From contig JAXDQV010000035.1 in the NCBI GenBank assembly GCA_034667645.1, positions 1-22,879 of the forward strand: 22,879 bases of DNA, read 5' to 3'. Of this stretch, positions 7,271 through 14,864 are shown piece after piece (position 1 is the stretch's first letter; each line of letters opens with the position of its first letter). The stretch comes from JAJPJG01 sp034667645. Its GTDB lineage: Bacteria; Verrucomicrobiota; Verrucomicrobiia; Chthoniobacterales; Chthoniobacteraceae. A model generated the notes under the pieces. The model was not told the DNA's origin, did not search any database, and saw nothing but the letters and a program-made list of their open reading frames with translations. The translations under genes and the position numbers were made by a program.

Positions 7271-8109
7271 ATTTTGCGAGCGGTGAAAATGCCGTAGCGC
7301 ATCGAGCCAACGTTGTAGGCGAGCCAAATCCGAAAAATGGTCAGCGCGAAAACGCGGTTTTGCGCGTGCCGGCTGAAGAGAAACTTCGCGTAACGCGGCT
7401 GCCGGAAAAGCGCCGCCAGAAAACGTCCCGCGCAGATCGGCCACGTTTTTTTGACTTTCGATGTGATGTCTTCAAACCGCTCGCAATGGAAACCGGCTTC
7501 CTCGAAGAAGCGCTTGTAATCAAGCTCCGTGCCCATTCGCGGCATGCGACCTTCGCGACAGATCGGCTCGAGCAAAAAGCGATTCTCGATGCGTGAAGAG
7601 CCTTCGCGCGCCAGCCAGGCGCAAATCACAAAACGGCCGCCACAGCGTAAAACGCGGTGCGCCTGGATGAAAAACGCGCGTTGATCCGGCATGTGCTCGG
7701 AGCTCTCAATCGCAATCGCGGCGTCAAAGGACGCCGGCGGCAAGTCGTTGCAAAGCCAGTCGCCAAGGACGTAGCGAACGGATTCACCGTTGGTGGCGGT
7801 TTTCGCGAAGGCAAATTGCGCCCCCGAAATCGTGATCGCCGTGACGTCCGCTCCATGCTCGCGCGCGAGCTGCCGGGCCGTCGCGCCGTAGCCGCAGCCG
7901 ATGTCGCAGATTCGCGCGCCGGATTTTACTTCTGCGCGTTCAGCGACAATTTCCACAAGCTGCCGGACCGCTTCCGCACTCGATTCGCGTCCCGTTTTCC
8001 AAAAACCGTGATGGACGTGCTCGCCCCAGATTTCGCGGTAAAAGAAATCGAGCTCATCGTAATGCCCGGCGACGGCTTCCGGCGTCAGCTCCGTCCGCGA
8101 CGCAATCAA
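7267..8109 (-). CDS. SAM-dependent methyltransferase (class I, tocopherol/cyclopropane-type subfamily)
   Basis: 280 residues. Class I Rossmann motifs: motif I 'ICDIGCGYGATARQLA' (67-82), an acidic post-motif region 'DVTAITIS', motif II-like 'VRYVLGDWLCNDLP' and 'FDAAIAIESSEHMPDQ' (128-143), then 'VLRCGGRFVICAWLA'. The N-terminus 'HYDELDFFYREIWGEHVHHGFW' type pattern is shared with gamma-tocopherol-like and small-lipid methyltransferases, suggesting a lipid or quinone-like acceptor, but the substrate is unknown. The apparent start is TTG 8109, which overlaps the stop of the OmpA-domain gene (TTGA) and has AAGGGA a few bases upstream; no better start lies before the conserved HYD motif. It is thus translationally coupled to the OmpA-domain gene. 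Its stop shares CTAG with the convergent GT-C gene. Confidence 0.9.
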   Translation of the reverse strand: MIASRTELTPEAVAGHYDELDFFYREIWGEHVHHGFWKTGRESSAEAVRQLVEIVAERAEVKSGARICDIGCGYGATARQLAREHGADVTAITISGAQFAFAKTATNGESVRYVLGDWLCNDLPPASFDAAIAIESSEHMPDQRAFFIQAHRVLRCGGRFVICAWLAREGSSRIENRFLLEPICREGRMPRMGTELDYKRFFEEAGFHCERFEDITSKVKKTWPICAGRFLAALFRQPRYAKFLFSRHAQNRVFALTIFRIWLAYNVGSMRYGIFTARKI

Positions 8110-9158
8110 TTTCCCTTTGGAAAAGTGAAGACGATTTCGACCCGGCGATTTTTCGACTGACGCGCGATCTCGGCATCGATCTGCGCCTGCGTGGGCGAAG
8201 CGATGAAATGCGGATCGGCTGGATTAAATTCCGGACTTGGAGGCACCACCAGTTTTCGCCGGCCAAACCCGTGGGTCTGGATGCGCGCCGGATCGATATC
8301 CATGTTTTGCACCAGCCAGGTTCGGACCGCTTCAGCGCGATCCGCGCTCAAACGGTCGTTGCTCATGTCGTCTCCGAACGAATCGGTATGGCCTTCAATT
8401 ACGAATACCACGCGGGGACTCTTGCGGATGAGCTGACCGAGTTTTCGCAGTTGATCAATAACGGCGAGGTTGAGTTCCGCTTTACCGAAGCCGAAGAGCG
8501 CGCCGCCCGGCATGGAAAGCGGTTTTTCGCCGCCGCCGATTCCATTCTGCAGCAGGCTGTCGAGCTGGTGTCCCGCGGCGGCCATGCCGGCGGCGTCGGA
8601 ATTTCCCGCGCCCGCTTCCGCAGTCGCGGAATATTTTAGCAGCGACGTGGACTGCGCTTTGGGACGGTCTTGCAGCAGATTTCTGTTCAAGGATTTAAGA
8701 TCGTTTTCCATCTCGCGCGCCGCGCTCTGCTGCATGGCCAGCGCCTGCAAATTCGTCCCCTCGATGCGCGGCTTGTCCATCGCGATCGCCTTCGTGAGCT
8801 CGGGAGCGATCGGCGTGATGCGGGTGTTCTCGATGATTTTATCGAGATCCGGTTTTTCATCGGGAACATCGATCGGCTTCAGCGACGGCGTTTTTTCCGC
8901 GGGTGGCTTGGGCGGCTCAGACTGCTCGTTTTCCAGCAGCTTCGGGTCCACATCGAGGCGCTCGACGGAAAACACGCGCCGCACGACGTGATCGGGCGTG
9001 GGATTAAAACGGTCGAGCGTAGTGGCGCGAAAAAAAGCGATGAGACTGAGGTGCAGACACACGGAGACGACGAACATTCGGATCAACCATTTCCGCATGA
9101 TCGGCGTCTCGGCGGCGTTGGATTGATACGTCTCCAGATAGGGCATTGGCGCCAACAT
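8106..9158 (-). CDS. OmpA C-terminal domain protein with an N-terminal inner-membrane anchor
   Basis: 350 residues. A single hydrophobic helix near residues 24-43 (after MRKWLIRM) is followed by a TonB-like linker rich in Pro, Glu and Lys (about 78-105, 'EPPKPPAEKTPSLKP'), a helical, Gln/Asn/Ala-rich middle (110-200), and an OmpA/MotB-type peptidoglycan-binding domain at about 222-346: 'GFGKAELN', 'VVFVIEGHTDSFGDD', 'NDRLSADRAEAVRTWL', 'ARIQTHGFGRR' and 'NRRVEIVF'. Binding residues (the Asp of GHTD and the Arg of NRR) are present. There is no beta-barrel, so it is an inner-membrane protein reaching to the peptidoglycan rather than a porin. Start: ATG 9158 has GGAA 8 nt upstream; ATG 9146 and ATG 9098 are alternatives. 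The stop overlaps the methyltransferase start. Confidence 0.9.
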   Translation of the reverse strand: MLAPMPYLETYQSNAAETPIMRKWLIRMFVVSVCLHLSLIAFFRATTLDRFNPTPDHVVRRVFSVERLDVDPKLLENEQSEPPKPPAEKTPSLKPIDVPDEKPDLDKIIENTRITPIAPELTKAIAMDKPRIEGTNLQALAMQQSAAREMENDLKSLNRNLLQDRPKAQSTSLLKYSATAEAGAGNSDAAGMAAAGHQLDSLLQNGIGGGEKPLSMPGGALFGFGKAELNLAVIDQLRKLGQLIRKSPRVVFVIEGHTDSFGDDMSNDRLSADRAEAVRTWLVQNMDIDPARIQTHGFGRRKLVVPPSPEFNPADPHFIASPTQAQIDAEIARQSKNRRVEIVFTFPKGN

Positions 9159-9229
9159 ACATTGCGTTCCGTTTGACTCAACACTGAGGGCAGTCGAGGC
9201 TCGCCTTCGCTTTATCCGCTTCGCACCGC

Positions 9230-9706
9230 ATGCAAAGAATCCGCGCCTGGTTCGTCCGGCATTATCACAACCTGATGCAGATCCGCGATACGCCGCACGC
9301 GATCGCGGGCGGCCTGGCGATCGGCGTTCTGCTTGGGTTCACCCCGCTGCTCGGACTGAAAACGTTGATCGCCGTTCTGCTCGCGTGGATGTTCCGGTGC
9401 TCAAAACTTTCCGCGGCGATCGGCGTGACATTTCACGACATACTGTGGCTGATCTGGCCGCTGATTTTACGCTGGCAATATGTGATCGGCTTTTGGCTGA
9501 TCCGTCATCATCGACCCGCGAAGTTCGCGCCGAAACATCTGAGGCTCGAGGAAATCATGCACTGGAAAACGCTGAACCTGCTGTGGCCGACGCTCCTCGG
9601 ATCAATCGTGATGGCGCTGCCCATCGCATTGCTCTGTTATGTGGTCGCGCTCGAAGTCTTGAAGCGTTACCCCGGTAGACATCATCAGCCGCCGCCGGGC
9701 AGCTAA
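9230..9706 (+). CDS. DUF2062 family membrane protein
   Basis: 158 residues with 3 hydrophobic segments. The N-terminal part 'TPHAIAGGLAIGVLLGFTPLLGLKTLIAVLLAW' (in pieces, residues 21-53) is the DUF2062 signature: a basic amphipathic N-terminus, then G-x-A-x-G-x-F-x-G-x-x-P-x-x-G followed by a helix. The conserved Asn-Pro-x-Thr motif common in the family appears here as 'FHDILWLIWP', so that part has diverged. The function is unknown; members often accompany glycosyltransferases and lipid-A or polysaccharide genes. The gene is a single cistron diverging from the OmpA-domain gene, and its TAA overlaps the stop of the convergent fusion gene (shared CTAA 9703-9706). Confidence 0.85.
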   Translation: MQRIRAWFVRHYHNLMQIRDTPHAIAGGLAIGVLLGFTPLLGLKTLIAVLLAWMFRCSKLSAAIGVTFHDILWLIWPLILRWQYVIGFWLIRHHRPAKFAPKHLRLEEIMHWKTLNLLWPTLLGSIVMALPIALLCYVVALEVLKRYPGRHHQPPPGS

Positions 9707-12276
9707 TCGCTCCGCTGGGCGCGATAGTCGTAGCCGATCCGATAGAAAAAGCTCCGCACGAATTTCCCGTTGTGCGTGATGCGGCCTTCGATCGGATCCG
9801 AGACGCGCGCGAAGTGGCGGGGCACCGAATCGAGCATCACTTCGTCGCGATCGAGCCCGACCAGGATCATGTTTTTGCCAACGACAGACTTCTTTGAAAC
9901 CCAGCGCTCAAACATCAGGCTGCGTTGCCCGAAGAGATGAGCGCCGACCCCTTCCGGAATCGCCTCGCGCTGGTCCGGATCGTAAAAGGTGAGCTCGCTG
10001 ATGATCTGATAACGATCCATTCCGACGGTCATTGGATGCGCGCCGGTTTCAGATTCCAGACGAACTTCCGCGCGCTCGACTTCAGCGGCGAAGCTCGACC
10101 ACCCCACGGGAAACAGCTCCATGTGCGCGGGGTAGGGGACGCCAGGCCACCCGAGCGCCAGATGATAAAGCGTCACGCCGTAGCCGACGATCAGGGCGAC
10201 GAAGGTCGGCACCCAGAGCCCGCGGATCCAGTCGCGGCGCGGTTCCGCAGGCGCCAGCGTCGCGGCGAAGGAGGGGAGCGCCACCAGCCAGAGCGGGCTC
10301 GTCCAGTTGAATTCCACACGGTGCCGGATGCTGAAGTAAGTGAAGACGGCGAGCGGCAGCAGGGCAAACGTGCGCACAAACAAAAGGCGACGACGTTGCG
10401 GAGTGCCGGGTTTTTCGCCGCCCGCAAAAACTCGAAATACCACAAACAGACCGACTGGCGTCAGCAGCACCAGCGCGGACAGCAGCAACTCGTGCAACGA
10501 GAAACGCGTCGACGCTCCCATGCGGCGGGAACTTTGAAAGAGGAACGATGCCCATTCGTTTTCTGCGTTCCAAGCGATCACCGGAGCGAAGAGCGCGACC
10601 GATAGGACCGCCGCAAGGTAGGGAGCGGGATGCCGCAACCAGCGACGTGCGTCACGATCGAGGAGTGTAAAAACGACGGCGGCAAACCCGACCAGAGCAA
10701 TCGTGTATTTCGAGTCCATGCCGACCCCGAGGCAGGTGGCGGCGCCGATCCACGACCACGCGGAGTTATGAAAGAAAACGCGCGCGAAAAAATAAAGCGC
10801 TCCGGCCCAGCACGCGATCAGTGGAGCATCGGGCGTCATTAACGTCCCGATGCCGAAGAAAGCGGGCAGCAATGCGAGCAGCATCACGGCGCGAAACGCG
10901 ACCGTTTTGTCAAAAAAATCACGGGCGAGACGAAAGATGAAAAACGCGGCGATCAGCCAGCAGCCAAGCGCGCCGAGGCGCACGCCGGCGGAATTATGGC
11001 CGAGCAGGAACGTCCCGCACGAGATTAGCCAGGCGACCATGGGCGGATGGTCGAGATAGCTGAGTGCCGGATGCTGCGCGTAGTTCCAGTAATACGCTTC
11101 CTCCGGCAGCAGCTCGACCGGCGCGCAATAGACCACCCGAAGCGCGAGCAGAAAAGCGACGACTCCTAGGGCCGCCACGCGCCACCTCATCCCGCGGCCG
11201 TATTGCTCGCGCACGGGCCAGATGAAAAGCGCATAACCGAGAAAGGCGGTAAACGCGGAGATGAAGATCGCCGGCAAAATCGCGAGCAAGGGTGGCCATC
11301 CAAAAACTTTGGCGCAGGTGGCGAGCGCGCCTCCCCGCAACGAAAAAGACATCAGCGCGACCAGCGCGAAGCGGAAAAAAAACTGAAGACCGGGCGGTCT
11401 GCGGTCCGGCAGTTGTTTTACTTTCAGGAACAGGTTGAGAATCGTTGCCAGCGTGAAGCCAGCGATCTGCGCGGCGCTCAAACCAAGGCCCAGAGCCATT
11501 CCCGCCGGGAACACGCAGAAATCCGTAAGGAGAACGGCAACGCTTTTTGCGACCGCAATGACCGGCGTGTCCTCGGATTCCCGCCAGCCGGAAAGCGCCA
11601 GCAGCCTGCGGAAATAAGTCAGAATCACCCGCGTTCCCATTTTTGATTCGCCGAGGGTCCGGTCGCGAAAGGTAATCGGAATTTCGCCCACGCGTAGCTC
11701 GTCGCCGCCGCGCACCAGCACTTCCAGCGCGATTTTGAAACCCGCCGCGTCCGCCGGAATCTGGCGCAGCAATTCCCGGCGCACGGCGAAAAAGCCGGAG
11801 AGCGAATCGTGCACGTCGGTCAGCGGCCAGGCGGCGGCGGAGGCCGCGCGCGACATCCATCGGCGTTTGCGCGACCAGCCCGGGGTGGAGCCACCCGGTG
11901 CGTAACGGCTGCCAATCACCATGTCGCACGATCCGTCGAGCACCGGCCGGACCAGCTCTGGAAGCCGGTCGGGAGGATGGCTGAGGTCTGCGTCCATCAC
12001 GACAACGACTTCGTTCGTGGCCACCTCCGCGCCTGCAAGGACAGCGCCAGCGAGGCCATTTGCCGGCACTTTTCGCTCGACCACACGGATGGGTCGGGTT
12101 GCGGAAAGTTCGCGGGCGTTTTCCGCCGTGCCATCGCGCGATGCATCATCCACCACGATGATCTCGAGATCGAAGCCGCCGGTGCTCTCAAGGATGCGGT
12201 CGATCAGCGGCCCGATATTCTCAGCTTCGTTGAGCGTGGGAACGATGACCGAGAATTTCCCACCGACGCTAGACAT
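9703..12276 (-). CDS. GT2 (GtrB-like) + GtrA-like + GT39 membrane glycosyltransferase, three-domain fusion
   Basis: 857 residues in one frame. Residues 1-235: GT-A domain with 'VIVPTLNEAENI' (10-21), 'IIVVDDASRDGT' (39-50), DxD in 'VMDADLSHPPDRL' (D95, D97) and 'DSLSGFFAVRRELL', as in polyprenyl-phosphate mannosyl/glucosyltransferases. Residues about 240-355: four hydrophobic helices in GtrA-like arrangement ('SVAVLLTDFCVFPAG', 'ATILNLFLKVKQLPDRR', 'FFRFALVALMSFSLRGGAL', 'FTAFLGYALFIWPV'). Residues about 365-680: GT39/ArnT-like GT-C domain with the motif 'EEAYYWNYAQHPALSYLDHP' (392-411) and 'GTLMTPDAPL' (477-486), then a soluble tail to 857. Together it carries the functions split between gtrB, gtrA and gtrS-type genes elsewhere: charge undecaprenyl-P, flip it, transfer the sugar. 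Start ATG 12276 is at the conserved N-terminus; an in-frame open stretch reaches 12357. Confidence 0.93.
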   Translation of the reverse strand: MSSVGGKFSVIVPTLNEAENIGPLIDRILESTGGFDLEIIVVDDASRDGTAENARELSATRPIRVVERKVPANGLAGAVLAGAEVATNEVVVVMDADLSHPPDRLPELVRPVLDGSCDMVIGSRYAPGGSTPGWSRKRRWMSRAASAAAWPLTDVHDSLSGFFAVRRELLRQIPADAAGFKIALEVLVRGGDELRVGEIPITFRDRTLGESKMGTRVILTYFRRLLALSGWRESEDTPVIAVAKSVAVLLTDFCVFPAGMALGLGLSAAQIAGFTLATILNLFLKVKQLPDRRPPGLQFFFRFALVALMSFSLRGGALATCAKVFGWPPLLAILPAIFISAFTAFLGYALFIWPVREQYGRGMRWRVAALGVVAFLLALRVVYCAPVELLPEEAYYWNYAQHPALSYLDHPPMVAWLISCGTFLLGHNSAGVRLGALGCWLIAAFFIFRLARDFFDKTVAFRAVMLLALLPAFFGIGTLMTPDAPLIACWAGALYFFARVFFHNSAWSWIGAATCLGVGMDSKYTIALVGFAAVVFTLLDRDARRWLRHPAPYLAAVLSVALFAPVIAWNAENEWASFLFQSSRRMGASTRFSLHELLLSALVLLTPVGLFVVFRVFAGGEKPGTPQRRRLLFVRTFALLPLAVFTYFSIRHRVEFNWTSPLWLVALPSFAATLAPAEPRRDWIRGLWVPTFVALIVGYGVTLYHLALGWPGVPYPAHMELFPVGWSSFAAEVERAEVRLESETGAHPMTVGMDRYQIISELTFYDPDQREAIPEGVGAHLFGQRSLMFERWVSKKSVVGKNMILVGLDRDEVMLDSVPRHFARVSDPIEGRITHNGKFVRSFFYRIGYDYRAQRSD

Positions 12277-12387
12277 GGCGCGCACCGTTCGCGCTCGCGC
12301 TCCGTGAATCAAGCGAAAACCCCGGGTGGCGAAATTGTAACCTTGCCGAAAACTCAACTGCGCCTTTGCATCTGTAGCTTCCCGACG

Positions 12388-13758
12388 ATGCGCCGATTTC
12401 TCCTGCTCGCTGCTGCCGTTTGCACGGCTGGACTACTGGAGTGCAGTTGTCAGACTTATCATCATCAACCGCTTACAGACCAAGCGGTCTCGGCTGCACT
12501 AAGGACGCCGACGGAAAAGCAGATGGCGATGAATGCCGGCGCGATCAAGCACCCGTTGCTTTCGCCCGTGCGGCTGAACTTGCGTGATGGAGTTTCGCCG
12601 GACGAGGCAGCGGTGCTCGCAGTCCTGCTGAATCCGGCATTACACGCGGCGCGAAACCAACGCGGCGTTGCTGCAGCGCAGGTGATACAGGCTGGGATTT
12701 TGCCGAACCCGCAACTCACTGGCGGCATTGACTACGTCATCGGAGGAAACTCCGAGGGAACCATGACCGGCTTCGGCTATGGCGCGAGTTGGGACGTGCG
12801 GGCGTTGCTCACTGCAATGCCGAACCGCACAGCCGCGAAGGAGCTGTTAAAATCCGTGCGGCTTGATGTCGCATGGCAGGAATGGCAGACAGCGCTGGCG
12901 GGCGAGACGGGGGTTTGGGATTTGCTCGCGCTGAAATTTCAGGTCGCTCAGGCTCGCAAAATCGACCGCAGCTTTGATGAGAATCTAAGCTTGGTGCAAA
13001 AAGCAGAGGCTGCGCATGCGAAGACAGTGCTGGATGTGTCCGCCGCCGAAGCTGCAAGCCAAACGGCGCACGCAACATTGCTCAGTTTGGAACAGGATTT
13101 TGAGCAGCGCCGACTCGCGCTCAACAAGAATATTGGTTTCCCGCCGGATTATCGCGTGGGCCCGCAAGCGAATCTCGAACTGCCCTCTCGCGTCCGCGTG
13201 CCTTCGAGTGCGCGGCTCCTTGCGGGACTGGAAGAGCGCCGACTCGACTTGCTCGCTTTGAAGCGCGGATATGAAAGCGAGGATGCAAAACTGCGCGTGG
13301 CGATCATCGAGCAGTTTCCCAAGATCAGCGTAGGCTTTAATCGCGCCAACGACACGAGCAACGTCCAGACCATTGGACCCGCCGTGACGATTGACCTTCC
13401 AATTTTCGACCGCAATCAGGGCCAGGTCGCCGTCGAGCGGGCGACGCGGCAGAAGCTCTTTGATGAATACACAGCGCGGGTTTTTGAGGCGCACTCGGCT
13501 ATCGCAAGCGCTGCGGCAAACATCGAATCGCTGATGCTGCAAATCGAGGCGGCAGAGCGCGCGCTGCCGGCGTTGCAGCGGCTGGTCTCGACGTATCAAG
13601 ACGCGCTCAACCAAGGCAACGTAGACGTGCTCAGCTACTACACCGCGCGGACGAATCTCGCGCAAAAGCAAATCGACATTCTCAAACTCAAACAGCAGCT
13701 CGCGCTCAATCGCGTCGCGCTCGAAGCAGCTGCGGCATGGCATTTTTCCGTTCGATGA
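12388..13758 (+). CDS. TolC/CusC-type outer-membrane efflux factor
   Basis: 456 residues. N-terminal signal sequence 'MRRFLLLAAAVCTAGLLECSC' with three Cys residues; C19 or C21 might be lipidated, as in CusC/OprM-type proteins, but the lipobox is poor (LLEC). 'QAGILPNPQLTGGIDYVIGG' (101-120) is a signature of the CzcC/CusC branch. Two TolC repeats follow: long helices 160-235 and 350-450, with 'TVLDVSAAEAASQTAHATLL' and 'YQDALNQGNVDVLSYYTART', typical of the coiled-coil tunnel. It forms the outer-membrane channel for the pump encoded downstream. Start ATG 12388 begins the signal peptide; the frame is open further upstream only as a shadow of the divergent gene. Its stop overlaps the adaptor start by four bases (ATGA 13755-13758). 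Confidence 0.93.
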   Translation: MRRFLLLAAAVCTAGLLECSCQTYHHQPLTDQAVSAALRTPTEKQMAMNAGAIKHPLLSPVRLNLRDGVSPDEAAVLAVLLNPALHAARNQRGVAAAQVIQAGILPNPQLTGGIDYVIGGNSEGTMTGFGYGASWDVRALLTAMPNRTAAKELLKSVRLDVAWQEWQTALAGETGVWDLLALKFQVAQARKIDRSFDENLSLVQKAEAAHAKTVLDVSAAEAASQTAHATLLSLEQDFEQRRLALNKNIGFPPDYRVGPQANLELPSRVRVPSSARLLAGLEERRLDLLALKRGYESEDAKLRVAIIEQFPKISVGFNRANDTSNVQTIGPAVTIDLPIFDRNQGQVAVERATRQKLFDEYTARVFEAHSAIASAAANIESLMLQIEAAERALPALQRLVSTYQDALNQGNVDVLSYYTARTNLAQKQIDILKLKQQLALNRVALEAAAAWHFSVR

Positions 13759-14864
13759 AACGTTCTCTTTTTTCCGTAGTCCTCGCCGTCGTGTGCATCG
13801 CGGCGGGCTATTGGCTGGGACATCGCGGTGCCGGCGGGCATGAAGAAGCCGAGCCCGAAGCTGAGGGCGAAAAAGTAAAACCGGTTGCCATGGTCGAAAC
13901 CGTTCCGTTGGAAAAATTGAGCATCAGCGAAACGGACACGGCTTACGGAACCGTGGTCGCGCAGCCGGGCGAAGTGCAAAGCGTATCGGTGGAATACGAA
14001 TCGCGCGTCGTGCGGCTGCTCATCGCTTCGGGACAGCAGGTGGAAAAAGACCAGGCGCTCATCGAGATCGAGCCGAGCCCCGACGCAAAGTTGCAGTTCA
14101 ACGAAGCGACGGCGGAAAACGAAAGCTCGCAGCAGGAACTCGCGCAGGTGGAGCGGAGTTTCGCGATGAAGCTCGCGGTCAACTCGGATTTACAAACTGC
14201 GAAACGCGCCGCGCAGAGTGCGCAGACAAAACTAAAAAGTTTGCAAAGCCGCGGACTCGCCGGCCGGCAAAAGCTCAAGGCGGAAGTTTCCGGCGTGGCC
14301 GGCAAAATCAGTGTGCAAGCCGGCCAGATTGTGGCCGCGGGCAGCTCGCTGCTCGAGATCGTGCCAGCAAAACAAATCGAGGTCCGCCTCGGCGTCGAAG
14401 CCGAGGACGTGGGGCGGCTTGAGGTCGGCCAGGGCGTCAAACTCTCCGCTGTTCACAAATCGAGCACCGGCAGCATTGATGGCAAAATTCGGCTCATCAC
14501 GCGGCAGGTGAACGCGACGACGCGCCTCATCGATATCTTCGTCGCGTTGCCGCCTGAATCCGATCTGATGCTGGAAAGTTACGTGCGCGGCGAGATCACC
14601 ATCGCGGCGAAAGAGGCACTGGTCGTGCCGCGCGCAGCGGTGCTTCCCAATGAGGACAAGCACGTTCTTTTCACCGTGAAAGACGGGCACGCCGTGAAGC
14701 ACGAGGTGGAGACCGGGCTGGAAAATTCGACGCACGTCGAAGTCATTGGTGAAGGTTTGGAGGCTGGCGAACAAGTTGTCACAACGGGCAATTACGAACT
14801 GGAAGACGGGATGGAAGTTCAGACGCCGCGGGCATCCGCCGAAACGCAGGCACCGGAAAAATGA
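13755..14864 (+). CDS. RND efflux periplasmic adaptor (HlyD/CusB/MexA family)
   Basis: 369 residues. N-terminal membrane or signal segment 'RSLFSVVLAVVCIAAGYWLG' (3-22), then an acidic and Glu-rich spacer (29-40). Barrel-sandwich hybrid halves at about 70-107 ('GEVQSVSVEYESRVVRLLI', 'GQQVEKDQALIEIEP') and 178-203 ('VAGKISVQAGQIVAAGSSLL') bracket a short helical hairpin (113-170). The beta-barrel ('IEVRLGVEAEDVGRLEVGQG', about 208-227) and membrane-proximal domain ('LVVPRAAVLPNEDKHVLFTV') follow. It links the pump at 14861 to the outer-membrane factor at 12388. I chose ATG 13755 because it makes an ATGA overlap with the upstream stop, the same junction as at the downstream gene; ATG 13737 is also in frame. 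The hairpin is short compared with MexA-type adaptors. Confidence 0.93.
   Translation: MKRSLFSVVLAVVCIAAGYWLGHRGAGGHEEAEPEAEGEKVKPVAMVETVPLEKLSISETDTAYGTVVAQPGEVQSVSVEYESRVVRLLIASGQQVEKDQALIEIEPSPDAKLQFNEATAENESSQQELAQVERSFAMKLAVNSDLQTAKRAAQSAQTKLKSLQSRGLAGRQKLKAEVSGVAGKISVQAGQIVAAGSSLLEIVPAKQIEVRLGVEAEDVGRLEVGQGVKLSAVHKSSTGSIDGKIRLITRQVNATTRLIDIFVALPPESDLMLESYVRGEITIAAKEALVVPRAAVLPNEDKHVLFTVKDGHAVKHEVETGLENSTHVEVIGEGLEAGEQVVTTGNYELEDGMEVQTPRASAETQAPEK

Noticed and set aside
5729..7444. A 571-codon open frame on the minus strand across the GT-C gene
   Set aside because: It is antisense to a gene with clear helices and acidic motifs. The product is extremely rich in Arg, Glu, Gln and His with no hydrophobic pattern, which is the usual appearance of a shadow frame in GC-rich DNA.
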